A DNA stretch of 64,000 bases, taken from Cylicocyclus nassatus (lineage: Eukaryota > Nematoda > Chromadorea > Rhabditida > Strongylidae). Position 1 is the first letter of the stretch; each line of letters starts with the position of its first letter. The stretch spans positions 15,905,742 to 15,969,741 of the forward strand of contig CATQJL010000223.1 in the NCBI GenBank assembly GCA_958299035.1, in the 5' to 3' direction. Below, piece after piece: positions 37,101 through 48,199 of the stretch. The notes beneath the pieces are model-generated. The model saw only the letters and a list, made by a program, of their open reading frames with translations, had not been told where the DNA came from and ran no database searches. The translations under genes and the position numbers were made by a program.

Positions 37101-38747
37101 TGCGACGCGATTGGAATCGCGGGAGGTATGCCTTACGCCTGCGGTTAATAAGTCTGTTAGATGTGTGAACAGAATCAGCAGCTGCATTAGATCAACAGTC
37201 ATTCATGTCAGTGTATACGAACCCTTTATTGGCACAATGCAGACTATTTTTCAGAAATCTGCGCAAGAGAGCGAAGGGTAGTAAAATGTAAAAACGGAGG
37301 ATATGAACACCCGCGCAATTGTTCAAGATGTCTGTGCCCTAGCGGCTTTGGAGGAGATTCTTGTAACGAAAGGGTGAGGATTCTGCTTTTGTTAATTCTG
37401 CCTAGAACATAGCTTTAGCCAAATGAAAACGGTTGCGGAGGAATATTGAATGCAACGAAGACATATCAGAATTACACTTTTGAATTTGCGAATAATCGAC
37501 GATGGAATTGGCTGGACGGCTTCAAAAAATGTTATTGGTGGATCACAGTGAGAAATTTTTTGCGAACAGTTATGTTTGTTATCGTAAACAACTGACACTC
37601 ATAGGCTCCCAGTGGTACCGCCATCGATATAAAGGTTACTTCTATTAAAGACTATGCTTACTCTCCACAAGGCTGTCGTGCTGCTGGAATTGAGATAAAG
37701 GCAAATGACGATCAAACCCTCACTGGTTACAGGTATGGGGCAACAATCGTAGCTTTGTCTGTTTCATTCTTTTGACCAAGAATATGCCATAAATCTCAAA
37801 TCGGCCTGGAGTTTGAGTCTAAGCACAACCTTGTTCCTATCATTACTTTCACAAAGATGTCAGATACGAGCAGATATACCATCGAATATCGTCAGGGTGA
37901 GTTCTTTTGAACACTAAACGACTATTTGGGCTTAAAGACGACAGACCAATAAACGGATTCTTGTTACAAATTGTGCTGTAAGATAGTAGGCTTTTCAAAG
38001 CAACACTTACTCAGCAAAAGCAGGCTTGCTTCATGAAGTAGTCAAATATATTCGTATATGTTTACTTGAGCCGATCACCAAGATTATCGCACGCTTTATT
38101 CAATCAGGCTAACGTTTCGGTGCCTTCACCTTCGTCGGAGCCTCGGCTGTCTTCGAATCGGGGTCGAGCCACCACTAAATACAGCGTCTGCACAGTCAGT
38201 GTTTGGTGGTGGCTCGACCCCGATTCGAAGACAGCCGAGGCTCCGACGAAGATGAAGGCACCGAAACGTTAGTCTGATTGAATGAAGCGTGCTATAATCT
38301 TGGTGATCGGCTCAAGTAAACATATACGAATATCGTATATAGAACATCATGCCAAAATTTGTAAATAATCGAGCTTGGAGTCAAATATACTTTCACAGAA
38401 TTTTGCGCATGGGTTTGAAAGTGAGACTAGGCGGTGTGCTTGGAAAGTGTGCGAATTGAATCCATGAATTTTCAGTAAATCCGGAAAGTAGGACAACAAC
38501 AACCACAACCACTTCGACCACAACTACGACGCCGACAACAACTACATCGACAACGACTACATCGCCAACAACTACATGGACAACAACATCGACAACAGCA
38601 GCGCGCGCCGTAGCACCACCAAAGAAAGCAGTGACAAGCAAGAATACGAAAAAGAAGGGAAAGAAACTGCAGAAGAAGAAAAATAACAAGGCAAAAAAAT
38701 CCAGAAGAAATACGAGGAGAACCAAAAAAATCCATAAAAAGCACTAA
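34148..38747 (+). CDS. Secreted astacin metalloprotease with EGF and CUB domains, copy A
   Basis: Zinc endopeptidase of the nematode NAS type, 485 residues. Exons: 34148-34200, 34253-34368, 35441-35524, 35789-36009, 36058-36152, 36198-36322, 37255-37373, 37419-37547, 37605-37732, 37781-37896, 38476-38747; all phases fit. Order: signal peptide MAVLTAIFISAALLP; short propeptide ending RAKR; catalytic domain with zinc motif HELGHALGLVH, then HTHERPDRD, Met-turn SIMQY and four Cys at the usual places (NTCVNF, SRCSS, GCEYG, RYGC); EGF-like module (CLCPSGFGGDSC); CUB domain (NGCGGILN to TIEYR); Thr-rich linker of about 40 residues; Lys-rich tail of about 45. The residue after the third zinc His is Thr, where astacins normally have Glu. 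The sixth intron carries an 0.8-kb insertion and the last one a foldback. The start is supported by the identical arrangement in copy B. Confidence 0.93.
36338..37140. mobile_element. About 0.8-kb insertion in sixth intron of astacin A
   Basis: The intron is 932 nt here but 125 nt in copy B. The extra sequence has inverted ends AGGCCGAAGGCATACCTCC on the left and AGGCGTAAGGCATACCTCCC inverted on the right. Its subterminal sequence (ATTCCAATCGCGTCGCAATT) resembles the CATACTTCACGCG MITE family. Target repeats are not clear and the exact right edge is uncertain by about 5 bp. Confidence 0.68.
38049..38378. mobile_element. Foldback insertion in last intron of astacin A, 9-bp flanking repeats
   Basis: Near-perfect inverted repeat with arms of about 128 nt (38048-38176 and 38207-38334) around a 30-nt loop, plus a 44-nt tail. 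AGTCAAATA lies on both sides (38040-38048, 38379-38387), and copy B has one similar site and no insert. The right arm read forward contains CCGACGAAGATGAAGGCACC then GAAACGTTAGTC, resembling the 3' end or pseudo-LTR of Penelope-like elements. That assignment is tentative. Confidence 0.7.
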
Positions 38748-41641
38748 AAATTAGCAAATCAAAGTATTGACCGCTTATCTGCAAATGTTCCAGCTTCCGT
38801 ATCTACGATGCGATGTTTGTTTCAATCCATGATGTGCAATACAACATTAAACAAAATTTTTTTTTTCCTTTTTGTCTTCATCGCAATAGAGTACAATCGG
38901 TCATGTTTATTGATCAACAGTCAAGTTGTTTTTTATCCTAACTCTTTTAGGATACCAAGAGAGAGATGTTGGAGAAGAGCAAGCTTGAAAGGCAGCAGCT
39001 CGCTAGAACCGAACATGCCGCTGTCCTTAAGTATTTTTCATAAAAAAAGCAGTCTCATTATGTACGTTTGTAAAGAGTGAAATCATTTGTGAGATTAGAA
39101 AAAGGAAATTCTTCACAAAAGAGGTATCTAACTAAAGTGGACTGACAACCACTTTCTTGGGGGTGACTTATTAGACGAGAGTTTTATCATCGATGGTTGC
39201 CTGGCTAAGAAATAGGGTTGCGATGCATGAAAGTCGAAGTTGGGTGTCACCAAAAGTTAGTGTAAATTAATCGAGAAAAGTCCTTTTAAACTGTTCAAAT
39301 GATTTGCACTTCCATTTTGCTGCAAAAAGTTTCTGAATTTCAGGAATTACTAAACGTTTCCTAAAGAGTTTTTCGAGGGACGTCTTATGCAAAAGGTTAT
39401 GGGATTCAGAGAAGAAAAAACGCAGAGATGGAAAAAAATCAGTATGCTACATATTCGAGCCACTAGAACATAAAAGACATGACGTTACTTGGTAAAAACT
39501 CGTAGGAAACGGCAAGTGGCGTACGGAAAACAGAAGTAAGAAAATCTCGTAAGAAAAAACCTCAGTTTCTATAGCATGCAGACAGCGCAAGAACAAAGGC
39601 GATTACTTTTACTAAAGAAGGCTACGGGTGAATATGGACTGTTAAGGTCAGCAAAGATCGCAGTATGAAGACTTTCGAAGGCCCCGGTCAGACTTCACGC
39701 GATTTGATCGTCGCGACTCAATCGCCGACATTTCCATTCATTTTCATTTCACGTTCAAAAATTGCGGGTTGGAAAAGTATCACAACCGAATGCAAGTTGA
39801 TCGGCATGGAATGATGTTGTAACAGTTGTCTCGTCGCGATAGTCGCGACGATCAAATCGCGTGAAGTCTGCCTGGGGCCTAAGGGCACCCTAGCATGAAA
39901 ATGACAAAGCATAGATAATATAAGACAAGAAAGACTAAGAGCTTACTTGTCATGACTCTAAGGAAGGAAAAAAATTTGAAATTTCTAGCAAAGAGAGGGG
40001 ATTGGAGAAGCTTGAACTATAGGCAAGAAAACTCAGTTCAGTTATGGAAAACCGCGGGCACAGCAAAATTTTGGAAAAGAGAGAGAGAGAAAGTCAGATA
40101 GTTGACATATCAACAAATTATCAAAAGCACCGTAATTGAGTACGAGCGCATATGACAAGGCAAAATATATGACATTTTGCCAAACTAGACCGAGGAAAAA
40201 TAAGAATCGATATTTTGGCACAGACAATGCCAGCGAGATATCATTGAAGTAAGCAGGAAAAGCAAAAAGCCCTAATTTAGTTTGACCTTGTAGAAAGTGA
40301 CATATATTCTCCAGTTTGGAATGCTAATTCTCAATATGTTATTCCTAGCTGCAGCGCATTGTTTTGAAGCGAGTAAGCTTTTTACTGTAATTGGCCTACT
40401 ACCCAACAGGGGGAAATTCTTTTAAGTATTATAAATTAAGCCGAAAAATGTGCTGGAATATCAAGCTAACGTCAAAATAAACCTTTCTTACTGATAAGGA
40501 ACTTGACGCAAAAGTAGTTACATTTGGATGTTGATGCCGTGATGCCAATGAGTCAAAAGGTAACGGAAAAAATGAACCATCATGCTTCACAATTCACCGT
40601 ACATCTCACTTGGTAAAATGCATTCTTTTTCGTTATCACACGTGTGAGTGCATGAATTCTGCTTCGCGGGTTCGCTCTGATTCTACCATTTCCAGGCATT
40701 TTTTGCTCTTTAAACGGAATATTCTACTTGAAAACAAGGGATAATGCTTAGATCGCGGAGCTAGTGCCAGCACTTATCTATTTCAAAGCTTTCATGTAAC
40801 TCTGCTATCCACCACAGTCACAGAGTGGAACTTGCGCTCTCATATCCTTCAAAGTTGAGGAAACTGAGTCAGTAGTCACTAAAAAAACTAATAAATTCTC
40901 TTCTTTTTGAAACTTGAATTAAACAGAACATCGTCAATGAATTTAACATAAGTCTTAAGTCCCAGTTTTTCGATGAGATGAAATTTCCTGGTTTCGCGTC
41001 CCAAGTAGGTAAAATTCGAAATGGCCCAATGGCGCTAACTACATTATCAAACGTCTTCTTTCGGCATTGCTTTCGTGGCTGTGCTTTGATGACGCTCATT
41101 TCGACAAGCTCACCACGCCTTCAACTCATTAGGCGATAAGATGCCTTCCGCCGGGTAAAGTACTAGCTAGCTCATTCGTTGATCTTCTCATCGACGAGCT
41201 ACATCAGATTCCAAATGTTTCTGTAGTGTTCGACATGCATAGATTTTGATGTTCCCATTTTGGTTGAAATTCCGAAAATATTTGATTTTTCCTCTGAAAA
41301 ACTTTTGGTCCTTTTTCCACATCTATATCAAATCATTATACCAATTGCGTAGATCTACACGCTTCATTATTATTGTGAAGAAATTAAATTCTTGGTCTTC
41401 TGAGTGACTAAAACCTCAATACCAAATCTCATTCTTTGCGTGACAAACTAGATAAGATTTTAGAATATTCTGTGTAAGTTATGACTGAATTCGTAAAGCT
41501 GAGGACGAAACATTTCTCCTAAAGCAAAATCTCACTGTGAAACAGGAGGTTGCACTATTATTTATGCAACATTTTGTGAATTTTGAATCACACCAGTTTT
41601 TTTGCACTGTGAAACTCTGCAACAAACAGCACTTTGACGAG
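38748..41641. other. Spacer between astacin A and Mpv17-like A
   Basis: Collinear with 57954-61929. No conserved open frame was found between the arms. It contains one private MITE (39679-39880). Confidence 0.55.
39679..39880. mobile_element. 202-bp MITE, private to arm A
   Basis: Inverted ends AGGCCCCGGTCAGACTTCAC and, inverted, AGGCCCCAGGCAGACTTCAC, both continuing GCGATTTGATCGTCGCGACT. Arm B shows the empty site CTTTCTAAGGGCACC near 58880. A relative of the CATACTTCACGCG family. Confidence 0.85.
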
Positions 41642-43160
41642 ATGAGATCCGTAAAGGTAACTACTGCGTTTTTTGCTCAATATTTTCTCTCAATTCCCTC
41701 TTTTAGGAGTTGCAAAAACACTTTTCAAAACATCTCTTCCTAACAAATACAGCAATAAGCGTGGCACAAATAGGAACGGCCGATGTGCTGCAGCAATTAT
41801 TTCAAGGAGATGTTCAAAAGAAAGGATGGGACTACCACCGAACAGGTTGGAGGGATTTCGCTCTTGACAATAGCTTACATGTGTTTTGAATAGTTTAATC
41901 ATATGGTTTGGTTCTTTGAGAAATTTCAGAATCGTTTTTTCAAAAATTTTTATTTGTTCGCTTTTGAATGAATTTATAATATTGATATCGTAGTGAAACA
42001 TTAGGTGCTATGCAATATAGCTATGTCTCACGAAGATTGCCATAAATTCATATCCAAGGGCTTGGAAGCAGCAAAGCAAAATTCTTCGCTTTTGCAGAGT
42101 TAAAAATTCGTTTTATTTCTCACCTTTTGTTTTGGTTTTTACCAGCCATAGGACAAGCCATTCTAATAATCTACCAAATCCGAATTGCCGAAGTGCGTTA
42201 CGCTTAGCCAGTCAGAAATATCCAAAATATCAAAAACAAGTTATGAGATTCGATGCTGAGGTAATGGAAAGTTTTGCGGAATCTTATATATAATTTACTG
42301 TCATAGAAGGTGGCATTTCAAGTTTTTGTTTGATGCCTCATAATTATGTAACGAAGTAGCTCTCACTTTTCAAAACTAGATTCATTCAAAATTACAACTA
42401 GATTTATCACAAAATAAAGCCAAAACAGCTGTACGAATAAGCTGTTTTCTTGAAGGCCGAAATCAAACTTTTAAAGAATGTTAGAGAAAATTTTGACAAC
42501 TTAGTTTTGAAAAAATCACCCACAATTTGAGATTCGGTCTAACACAATTGTTCGCTAGTAATCTCATTGATTCCAAAAGAGGTTTCAAGGCTGTGTTCAC
42601 GTCCAGGAAACATTAAAAAGCTAATTAGCTAGATTAGATGCGAGCAATCCCCAGGGAAATCTAGCAGATTTTTACTTGGTGTAAACCCAATTGAATTTTT
42701 CGAGCGTTTTTGAAGAAGAGATTCATACAAACTTTCCTACACGATGAAATGAATAAGAAATTTGATTGCAGCTAGAATGGCAGCTATTGGTTTTGTGATC
42801 GGACCTATGCTTCATGGTTTTTATCGCATCTTGGACACAAGGGCATTTCGAGGGAGTCGACGTACTATTGTCTTGAAGAAGCTCTGCTGTGATGCTGCTT
42901 GTATGCCAATTTTCTCCTGCACATTTATGACAGGTACGTAGTAATGTTCAAAATTTCATTTTTTGGGAAGTATTCAACTTCTTACCCTTTCCGGAAAATC
43001 TCATTTCTGCAATTCATCGAGAAACTACGAAGGCACAAAATCATCAAAAAGTGTGGTATTCGCCACACTCTACGCTTTCAGATGAAAATAAGAAATCGCT
43101 GGAAATTTGGAAAGTTTTCTTTGCAAAATTCAAAATTATGCATTTGAATCGTTCTTGTTT
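41642..43160 (+). CDS. Mpv17/PMP22-family membrane protein, copy A (3' end not found)
   Basis: Small channel-like membrane protein family of mitochondrial inner or peroxisomal membranes. Exons 41642-41656, 41707-41845, 42772-42933 and probably 43082-43160 join in frame. The start MRSVKELQKHFSKHLFLTNT is followed by AQIGTADVLQQLFQGDVQKK, then the family signature ARMAAIGFVIGPMLHGFYRI and a KKLCCDAACMPIF stretch in the usual K...DQ...P position. About 130 residues are accounted for against about 180 normal; the last membrane segment was not found. A Tc3-like element begins 26 bp after the fourth donor, so the end may lie beyond it or be lost. In-frame sequence upstream of the chosen ATG is also open. 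The fourth exon is weakly supported. Confidence 0.65.
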
Positions 43161-43186
43161 GTGAGAAATCAGAAGGCAGGCTAATA

Positions 43187-44748
43187 CAGTGCTGGCCAAA
43201 ACTATGGTTTCACTCGAAATTTTTATGGTATTCAAGAAGTGCAGCATCAAATGGAGCTCAAATTTTACATGAATTACATTTACCCTTAGAGACCTTCTCA
43301 CACAACAGGTTTATTCACACCCGTCTTCATTACAAAAAAATGAGAAAATTTAGGAAAAGGTACTAGTGAAAGTTGGCCAAAACTATAGATCCACTGAAAA
43401 ACCTAACAGCAAAGAAATCGACAACGGCTTGCTAGTAGTCGATAGCGTTACCCTGGTGCTTGACAACTTCAACGAGTCGTTTTGGAACACTGTTCGCTAG
43501 TGTAGTAAGAACCCGGGTGGGAATTTTCGACCACGCAGACGAAATTGCTACTTTAAGCTCCTGTGAGTTGTTATAATGCTTAAAATCATGGTATACATCA
43601 CGCTCAATGATGCCCCAGAGATTTTCAATAGGGTTAAAATTAGGTGAGCATGCTGGCCATTCTAAAACTTGGATATTGTGGCTTCTTAAGTACTGTAATG
43701 TATCCCTACTTCTGTGCACTGAAGCATTTATCTTGAATAAATATGGAATTTTTATGCCAAAATGGTATAAGATGAGATTCTAATACTTCCTGGTAATTTC
43801 GGCTTGTCATTTTATTAGAAATGAAAGCAAGTTGAAGTGTGCCTGTAACATCGAAAGCGCCCCACACCATGACATTGCCCCCGCCGAAGCTTCGTTTGGA
43901 GAAATACCGAGGCTTTTTACGGAGATCGTGCCAGTAAGCGAATCCGTCTGGTCCGTCGAGATTGAACTTTTTTCATCGGACCAAATATTCTGAACAAGAT
44001 TGTGAGGATTATGTGGATGTTGCAGTTTATTACCTCCGTACCCTACTCCAATTGACTTGTTGCACGAGCTTTTCTACAGCAAAAGCAAGACGATGTTCTT
44101 TGTGAAACTTTGTCAACCTTGGCTGAGAGCTCATCCTCATTCGAACAATGTCTTCGCTCTGTTCTAAGACTCTGCGCACTGTTCTAGAGGAGCAATTCAA
44201 CTGTAAAGTGCTTCTGATCTGCTTTGACGTGACAGTAGAATTGGATGCAACGCGCAGAATACGTTTCCGATAGCGGGCGGTTACCGCCGATGGACGTCCA
44301 GTTGGAAAAGGCTGCCCATACGATTGCGGATCAGCCAAAAAACTATTGACAACCTTGTGGCTTCGTCCAATTGCTTCGGCAATACGTCTATTGGACCATT
44401 CTTCTTCGTGGTTAGCCGTAATCAGTCCCTTTTCAAAAGCTAGACGTCGACCACGCGGCATTTCCCAAAGTTTCAAAGGTGTGCTCGTACGACAAAAACT
44501 GGGAGCCGAAAAAAGCTGTGAAGACGCTAAGTACCGGGTGGATCTATAGTTTTGGCCAACTTTCATTGGTAGCCTTTCCCACATTTTCTCATTTTTTTTG
44601 AAATGAAGATGGATGTGAACAATCCTTTTGTGTGAGAAGGTTTCTAAGAGTAGATGTAATTATCATGTGAAATTTAAGCTTCATTTGATGCTGCACTTCT
44701 TGAATACTACAAAAATTTCGAGTGGAACTATAGTTTTGGCCAGGACTG
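43187..44748 (-). mobile_element. Tc3-like transposon with about 210-bp inverted ends, private to arm A
   Basis: 1562 bp bounded by TA (43185-43186, 44749-44750). Ends CAGTGCTGGCCAAAACTATG and, inverted, CAGTCCTGGCCAAAACTATA, with similarity continuing about 210 bp inward. The motif GTTGGCCAAAACTATAGATC recurs at the inner edge of each inverted repeat, so each carries two GGCCAAAACTAT sites, as in Tc3 with its outer and inner transposase sites. Arm B has the empty site CTAATAGATT, TA at 63395-63396. Confidence 0.93.
43432..44461 (-). pseudogene. Tc3-like transposase, frameshifted
   Basis: Reads right to left. It starts MPRGRRLAFEKGLITANHEE at 44461, with a paired helix-turn-helix region (NRRIAEAIGRSHKVVNSFL; SSRTVRRVLEQSEDIV). 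The catalytic core then shifts frame: after WSR there is a short insertion, then pieces such as DGPDGFAYWHDLRK and FGGGNVMVWGAF lie in another frame. A stop and shift follow in the region of the second catalytic Asp, and the last piece (43719-43432) carries WPACSPNFNPIENLWGIIER. The order matches Tc3 transposase, but at least two frame changes make it inactive. The element would need a helper enzyme to move. Confidence 0.9.
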
Positions 44749-46280
44749 TAGACCCTTTGATAAAAATGTTGGGTCCTTTTTTTTTAAAGAACACTTGCTA
44801 CCTCTCAGAAAAAGGGGACTGGAAGATGACTACATACTAAGCGCATGAACAGAGTACGCTTGGATAAACACCGAGTCAAATGGATATCGTTTTGTGGTCG
44901 AAAAGACAAAAAAATTGCACGTTTTTTTGATCGACGTTTCGTGTTTTTTTTACTTTTAGGGCTTAGGTCAAAGCGGACTTCGTTTTGAAATTTTCCTGGT
45001 TCTGATTGGCGTCAGATGCTCTTTAGATTGGTATATATTTCATTTGGAAAGCCGATTTCGACTTTGGGTTCTCCCCTAGTTAATCCTGCCATTGACTACT
45101 ACTCCTAATTTTCACTGGCGTAAAAAATCTTGCGTTGATTTTTCTGTTGCAGTGGGTGGGCTTCTTGAAGGATCTTCACTATCGTCTGCCTTTTCTGAAT
45201 ATAAGAGGAAAATGTGGCATATTTTTAAGGTAATAGAACATCCACCCCTTTTCCTCAATACATTGTAACACGAAATATTAGATTGAATTTTATTCACCTG
45301 CTTCCAGATTGACATATCAATTTGGCCTCCAGCGCAACTGATCTCATTTTGGTTCTTGCCACATTCGGTTCGCGTCGTTTACGTGAACATTGTCTCTCTC
45401 GTTTATAATTGTATTATGTCTTATATCAAAAACAATGATTTATCAGTGATAAAACGTAGTATATGAGAATCATGTTCTTTGGGGTGTACAGCGGCGCTAT
45501 AAAATCTGATTGACTTCATACAAGGTCCTTTCGAGGTGGCATTTGAAAATTTCATGAAACGAGGTCCCCTTCCTCAACACTGCGGAAACTTACGAAATAC
45601 CCTTTGTGGTATTTGTAGTGCGGCTTATGATCTGCAGCAAACGATGAGAGGACGGATTCCAGAAAGCGAGGAAAAACAGAGGTAAAATGCAATAGGCAAA
45701 AAAGGGGTTTCGTGTATCCAATTTTTTAAATTATTTTATCTAATTTTTATTTATTTAATTTCTAATTTTTATCTAACTTTGCAACTTTCTTGTAAAAAAG
45801 CTTTAGACTCAACTGTAATCTTAGTTCTCACTGACTTTAAGTAAAGGTCCGTCTACCTGCCTCGAGACCTGCCGCTTTGTCGGGGGATCACTACCGGCCC
45901 TGAAATAATCAGTCACCTTCTGCATTTATGAAAGGGGTTGTAATAGGGATGGAGACACAAAGGTAACTACATCGAGCTGACGCGCTGGAAGGTGCACGCT
46001 AACGTAGAGTAAATGCATACGGTCAAGGGGTTGCACTGTGCAGCAGTGGCGGTTCCAGGGTTTCCGACCAAAAGGAAGGTGGAGGGGGGGGGGTTGAATG
46101 AAGGTGCGTGGCGTTAACTACGCTCCGAAAATTTTTCTGGGATGTATTCCAAAATTTGTGCGGGCTCGTGACTCCGAAATTCCAGAAAAAGATGGCTTGG
46201 CTACCGCCACGCCCCCTTTGTCCGCAAAGACTTTTTTGCAAGGCTACTTCAAATTTTTAAAACTTTTAAGAAATTATTTC

Positions 46281-46690
46281 TAACTAGCTGGCGGTCCCGG
46301 TCTCACCCGAGACTCTAAATTAATTTAACCGAAATGTGTTACTTACATTTTCATACTTCTTCTACCATGCGCAAAAGAGATTTGGGAAGAACTGCCGCGT
46401 TCTATCAACTTGAGTTGACAATGAGCTCTTCCTCTGCTTGGATGTTTATTGGAACATGATTGGTGGAAGCATGCTAAGCCTTCAACTTCCTTGAATTAAG
46501 TAGGCAAATCAATAAACCAATAGAATGGCCCAGTGAATCGCTGCAAAAAGTAGCGCTACCACCTCCGGGGTCGAAAACATGTGTGTGCAAAGTTTCAGCT
46601 CAATCGGTTCATTGGCGGGCGTTTCTATAACGAAAGAACAACTAAACGAACACACTTATAAAGTTTGAGTTATGTATATAAATATCGATT
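46281..46690 (+). repeat. SINE- or LINE-tail-like retroposon candidate
   Basis: Starts TAGCTGGCGGTCCCGGTCTC and ends with GCAAAGTTTCAGCTCAATCG, then GGTTCATTGGCGGGC and an AT-rich tail (TTATGTATATAAATATCGAT). The combination resembles common invertebrate retroposons with a conserved 'aaagtttcagctcaatcggt'-type 3' end. Recognised from memory of that pattern only. Confidence 0.35.
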
Positions 46691-46759
46691 TTAACAACTG
46701 TGAACAAGTCAATTGCAACTTGGAGCCACCCTATAGCAAGGCCTTAGATAGTAGCTTAA

Positions 46760-47158
46760 AGGCAGTGTCCGGGCAAAAACTCGATTTTTAGAAAATCCAC
46801 TTACTTTGGGTTATCCGCAACGCTAAATCCGAAAATCCACACTGGAAGGCGCGAAAATGGCGGAACATACGTTTTCCAAAACGACACAATTCGTCATTCG
46901 ACGGTCCCCAAAAGGCAGAACGCAGAGTCCCTGCGGGACCCTACATTCTAACTGTGGCGGCATGCGTACTCTGCCGACAGCGGAAATTCGAACAGCTCGA
47001 AGGACCCCGCCCCAAGGCGTAAGTTTCCTCACTTTCCGGTAGTTTTTCTTGCTTTAGGTTGAGCGTTATGACGTCGCACTTGCGCGATATTGTGTCTGAG
47101 GGCCCACTTTTGCATGGCACTGAGGTCCCAAAACCCTCATCTTGCCCGGACACTGCCT
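46760..47158. mobile_element. MITE flanked by TTAA
   Basis: Inverted ends AGGCAGTGTCCGGGCAA on both sides, with TTAA at 46756-46759 and 47159-47162. About 400 bp, GC-richer than its surroundings. The TTAA flanks hint at a piggyBac-type target, but the A start is unusual for that class. Confidence 0.75.
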
Positions 47159-48199
47159 TTAAAACCTAGCTTTCTGAGTAACATCCAAGGATCCTAAAAT
47201 GAATTGCAAGAAAAAGTGAATCGCTGTGACAAACGAATGGATCTGTATCAAAACCTCTGTTGATTTTAATCTCCGAACTCAAGGTCAGATGCTTTTGAAA
47301 GAGGCTAGCAATGACATTCCCAACAGCTGGTGCTTGTTTACCGTTAAGTTCATTTCATATAACATCGGTTTGACCTTTCGGTGTAGCATCTAGTATAATG
47401 TTGAGATGTGTTCGTTTGGCAAAAGGTATCTGAGCAAATAAATAATTGTTTCAGTGTTTCAATGTGTCAATGTTTCTGGTCTTTCCATGCACTAAAAAGG
47501 GCTTTGTCTTTAGACCGTCGGCCCCGTATGCTATTATCTATTTTGGCGGCTCAAGAAACATGGCGGATTAAACATAAGCCGAGATTCAGTGACAATCAGA
47601 CATGGAATAGCATCAAAAAAGAAAATCTTCTGTGCGAAATAATTGTCTTCAGTTAGTTTCAAAACTATGAGAAAGTAGTTCATGACAATAGCCCACTGTC
47701 GTCTCAAAATGTGGTGATGCACTTTGAAATGTCCTCTGTATTGCTACAGGTGTGGATCTCTATTCTCCATGGCGTCGGCTGCCCCTTAAATTGCTAGCGG
47801 ACCCTGCTTTCGAATCGTCATTGTTTTCTGCAAAATAGGTGGTTTATTCCTAAGCCATCTACATTTCTACGCCACATCTTTAAACCAGGTTGGTGGAAGT
47901 CTTCGATGTATCGCCGCCAAAACCACCTATATCTGCTTTTGGGGGCGGCGCAGCAGTAGGAACCAGATACCTGCTGTCATATTTCCAAGAGGTAGTTGAG
48001 AGAGCGAGCACCAGTAGAAGACTGCAAGTATCCTCAAAAAATTTTGTAAAGAAGCTTAGAGAGAAATGTAAGAAATCATTTCTTCTAACTTTGTTTGAAA
48101 AAATAGCAGGATGAATATGTTGAACTAGTAATGCTAAATTATAAAATTGGATCCGCCTATCAAACAAGTAAAAAAACTTTTGTTGACATCCAAAGAGTT

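Larger units (their letters stand above)
25320..44870. repeat. Segmental duplication, arm A
   Basis: Collinear in the same orientation with 47210-63520. Anchors include ATCTGAGCAAATAAA (25878/47426), the 11 astacin exons, the spacer to the Mpv17-like gene, and the sequence just past the Tc3-like insertion up to about 44865/63515. Arm A is longer mainly because of private insertions. Boundaries are set by eye and good to about 100 bp. Confidence 0.92.
44871..47209. other. Single-copy spacer between the two duplication arms
   Basis: No confident gene. It has a G tract (46084-46093) next to a CAGTGGCGGTTCCAGGG motif near 46040, which resembles ends seen on some DNA transposons, plus two repeats listed separately. 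Confidence 0.5.

Noticed and set aside
38066..38272. Plus-strand frame of 68 codons across the foldback in the astacin A intron
   Set aside because: It runs through both arms of an inverted repeat in an intron and is absent from copy B; explained by the inserted element.
38393..38725. Minus-strand frames rich in Val, Cys or Phe
   Set aside because: Antisense shadow of the Thr-rich and Lys-rich final exon of the astacin gene; the same shadow occurs at 57677-57940.
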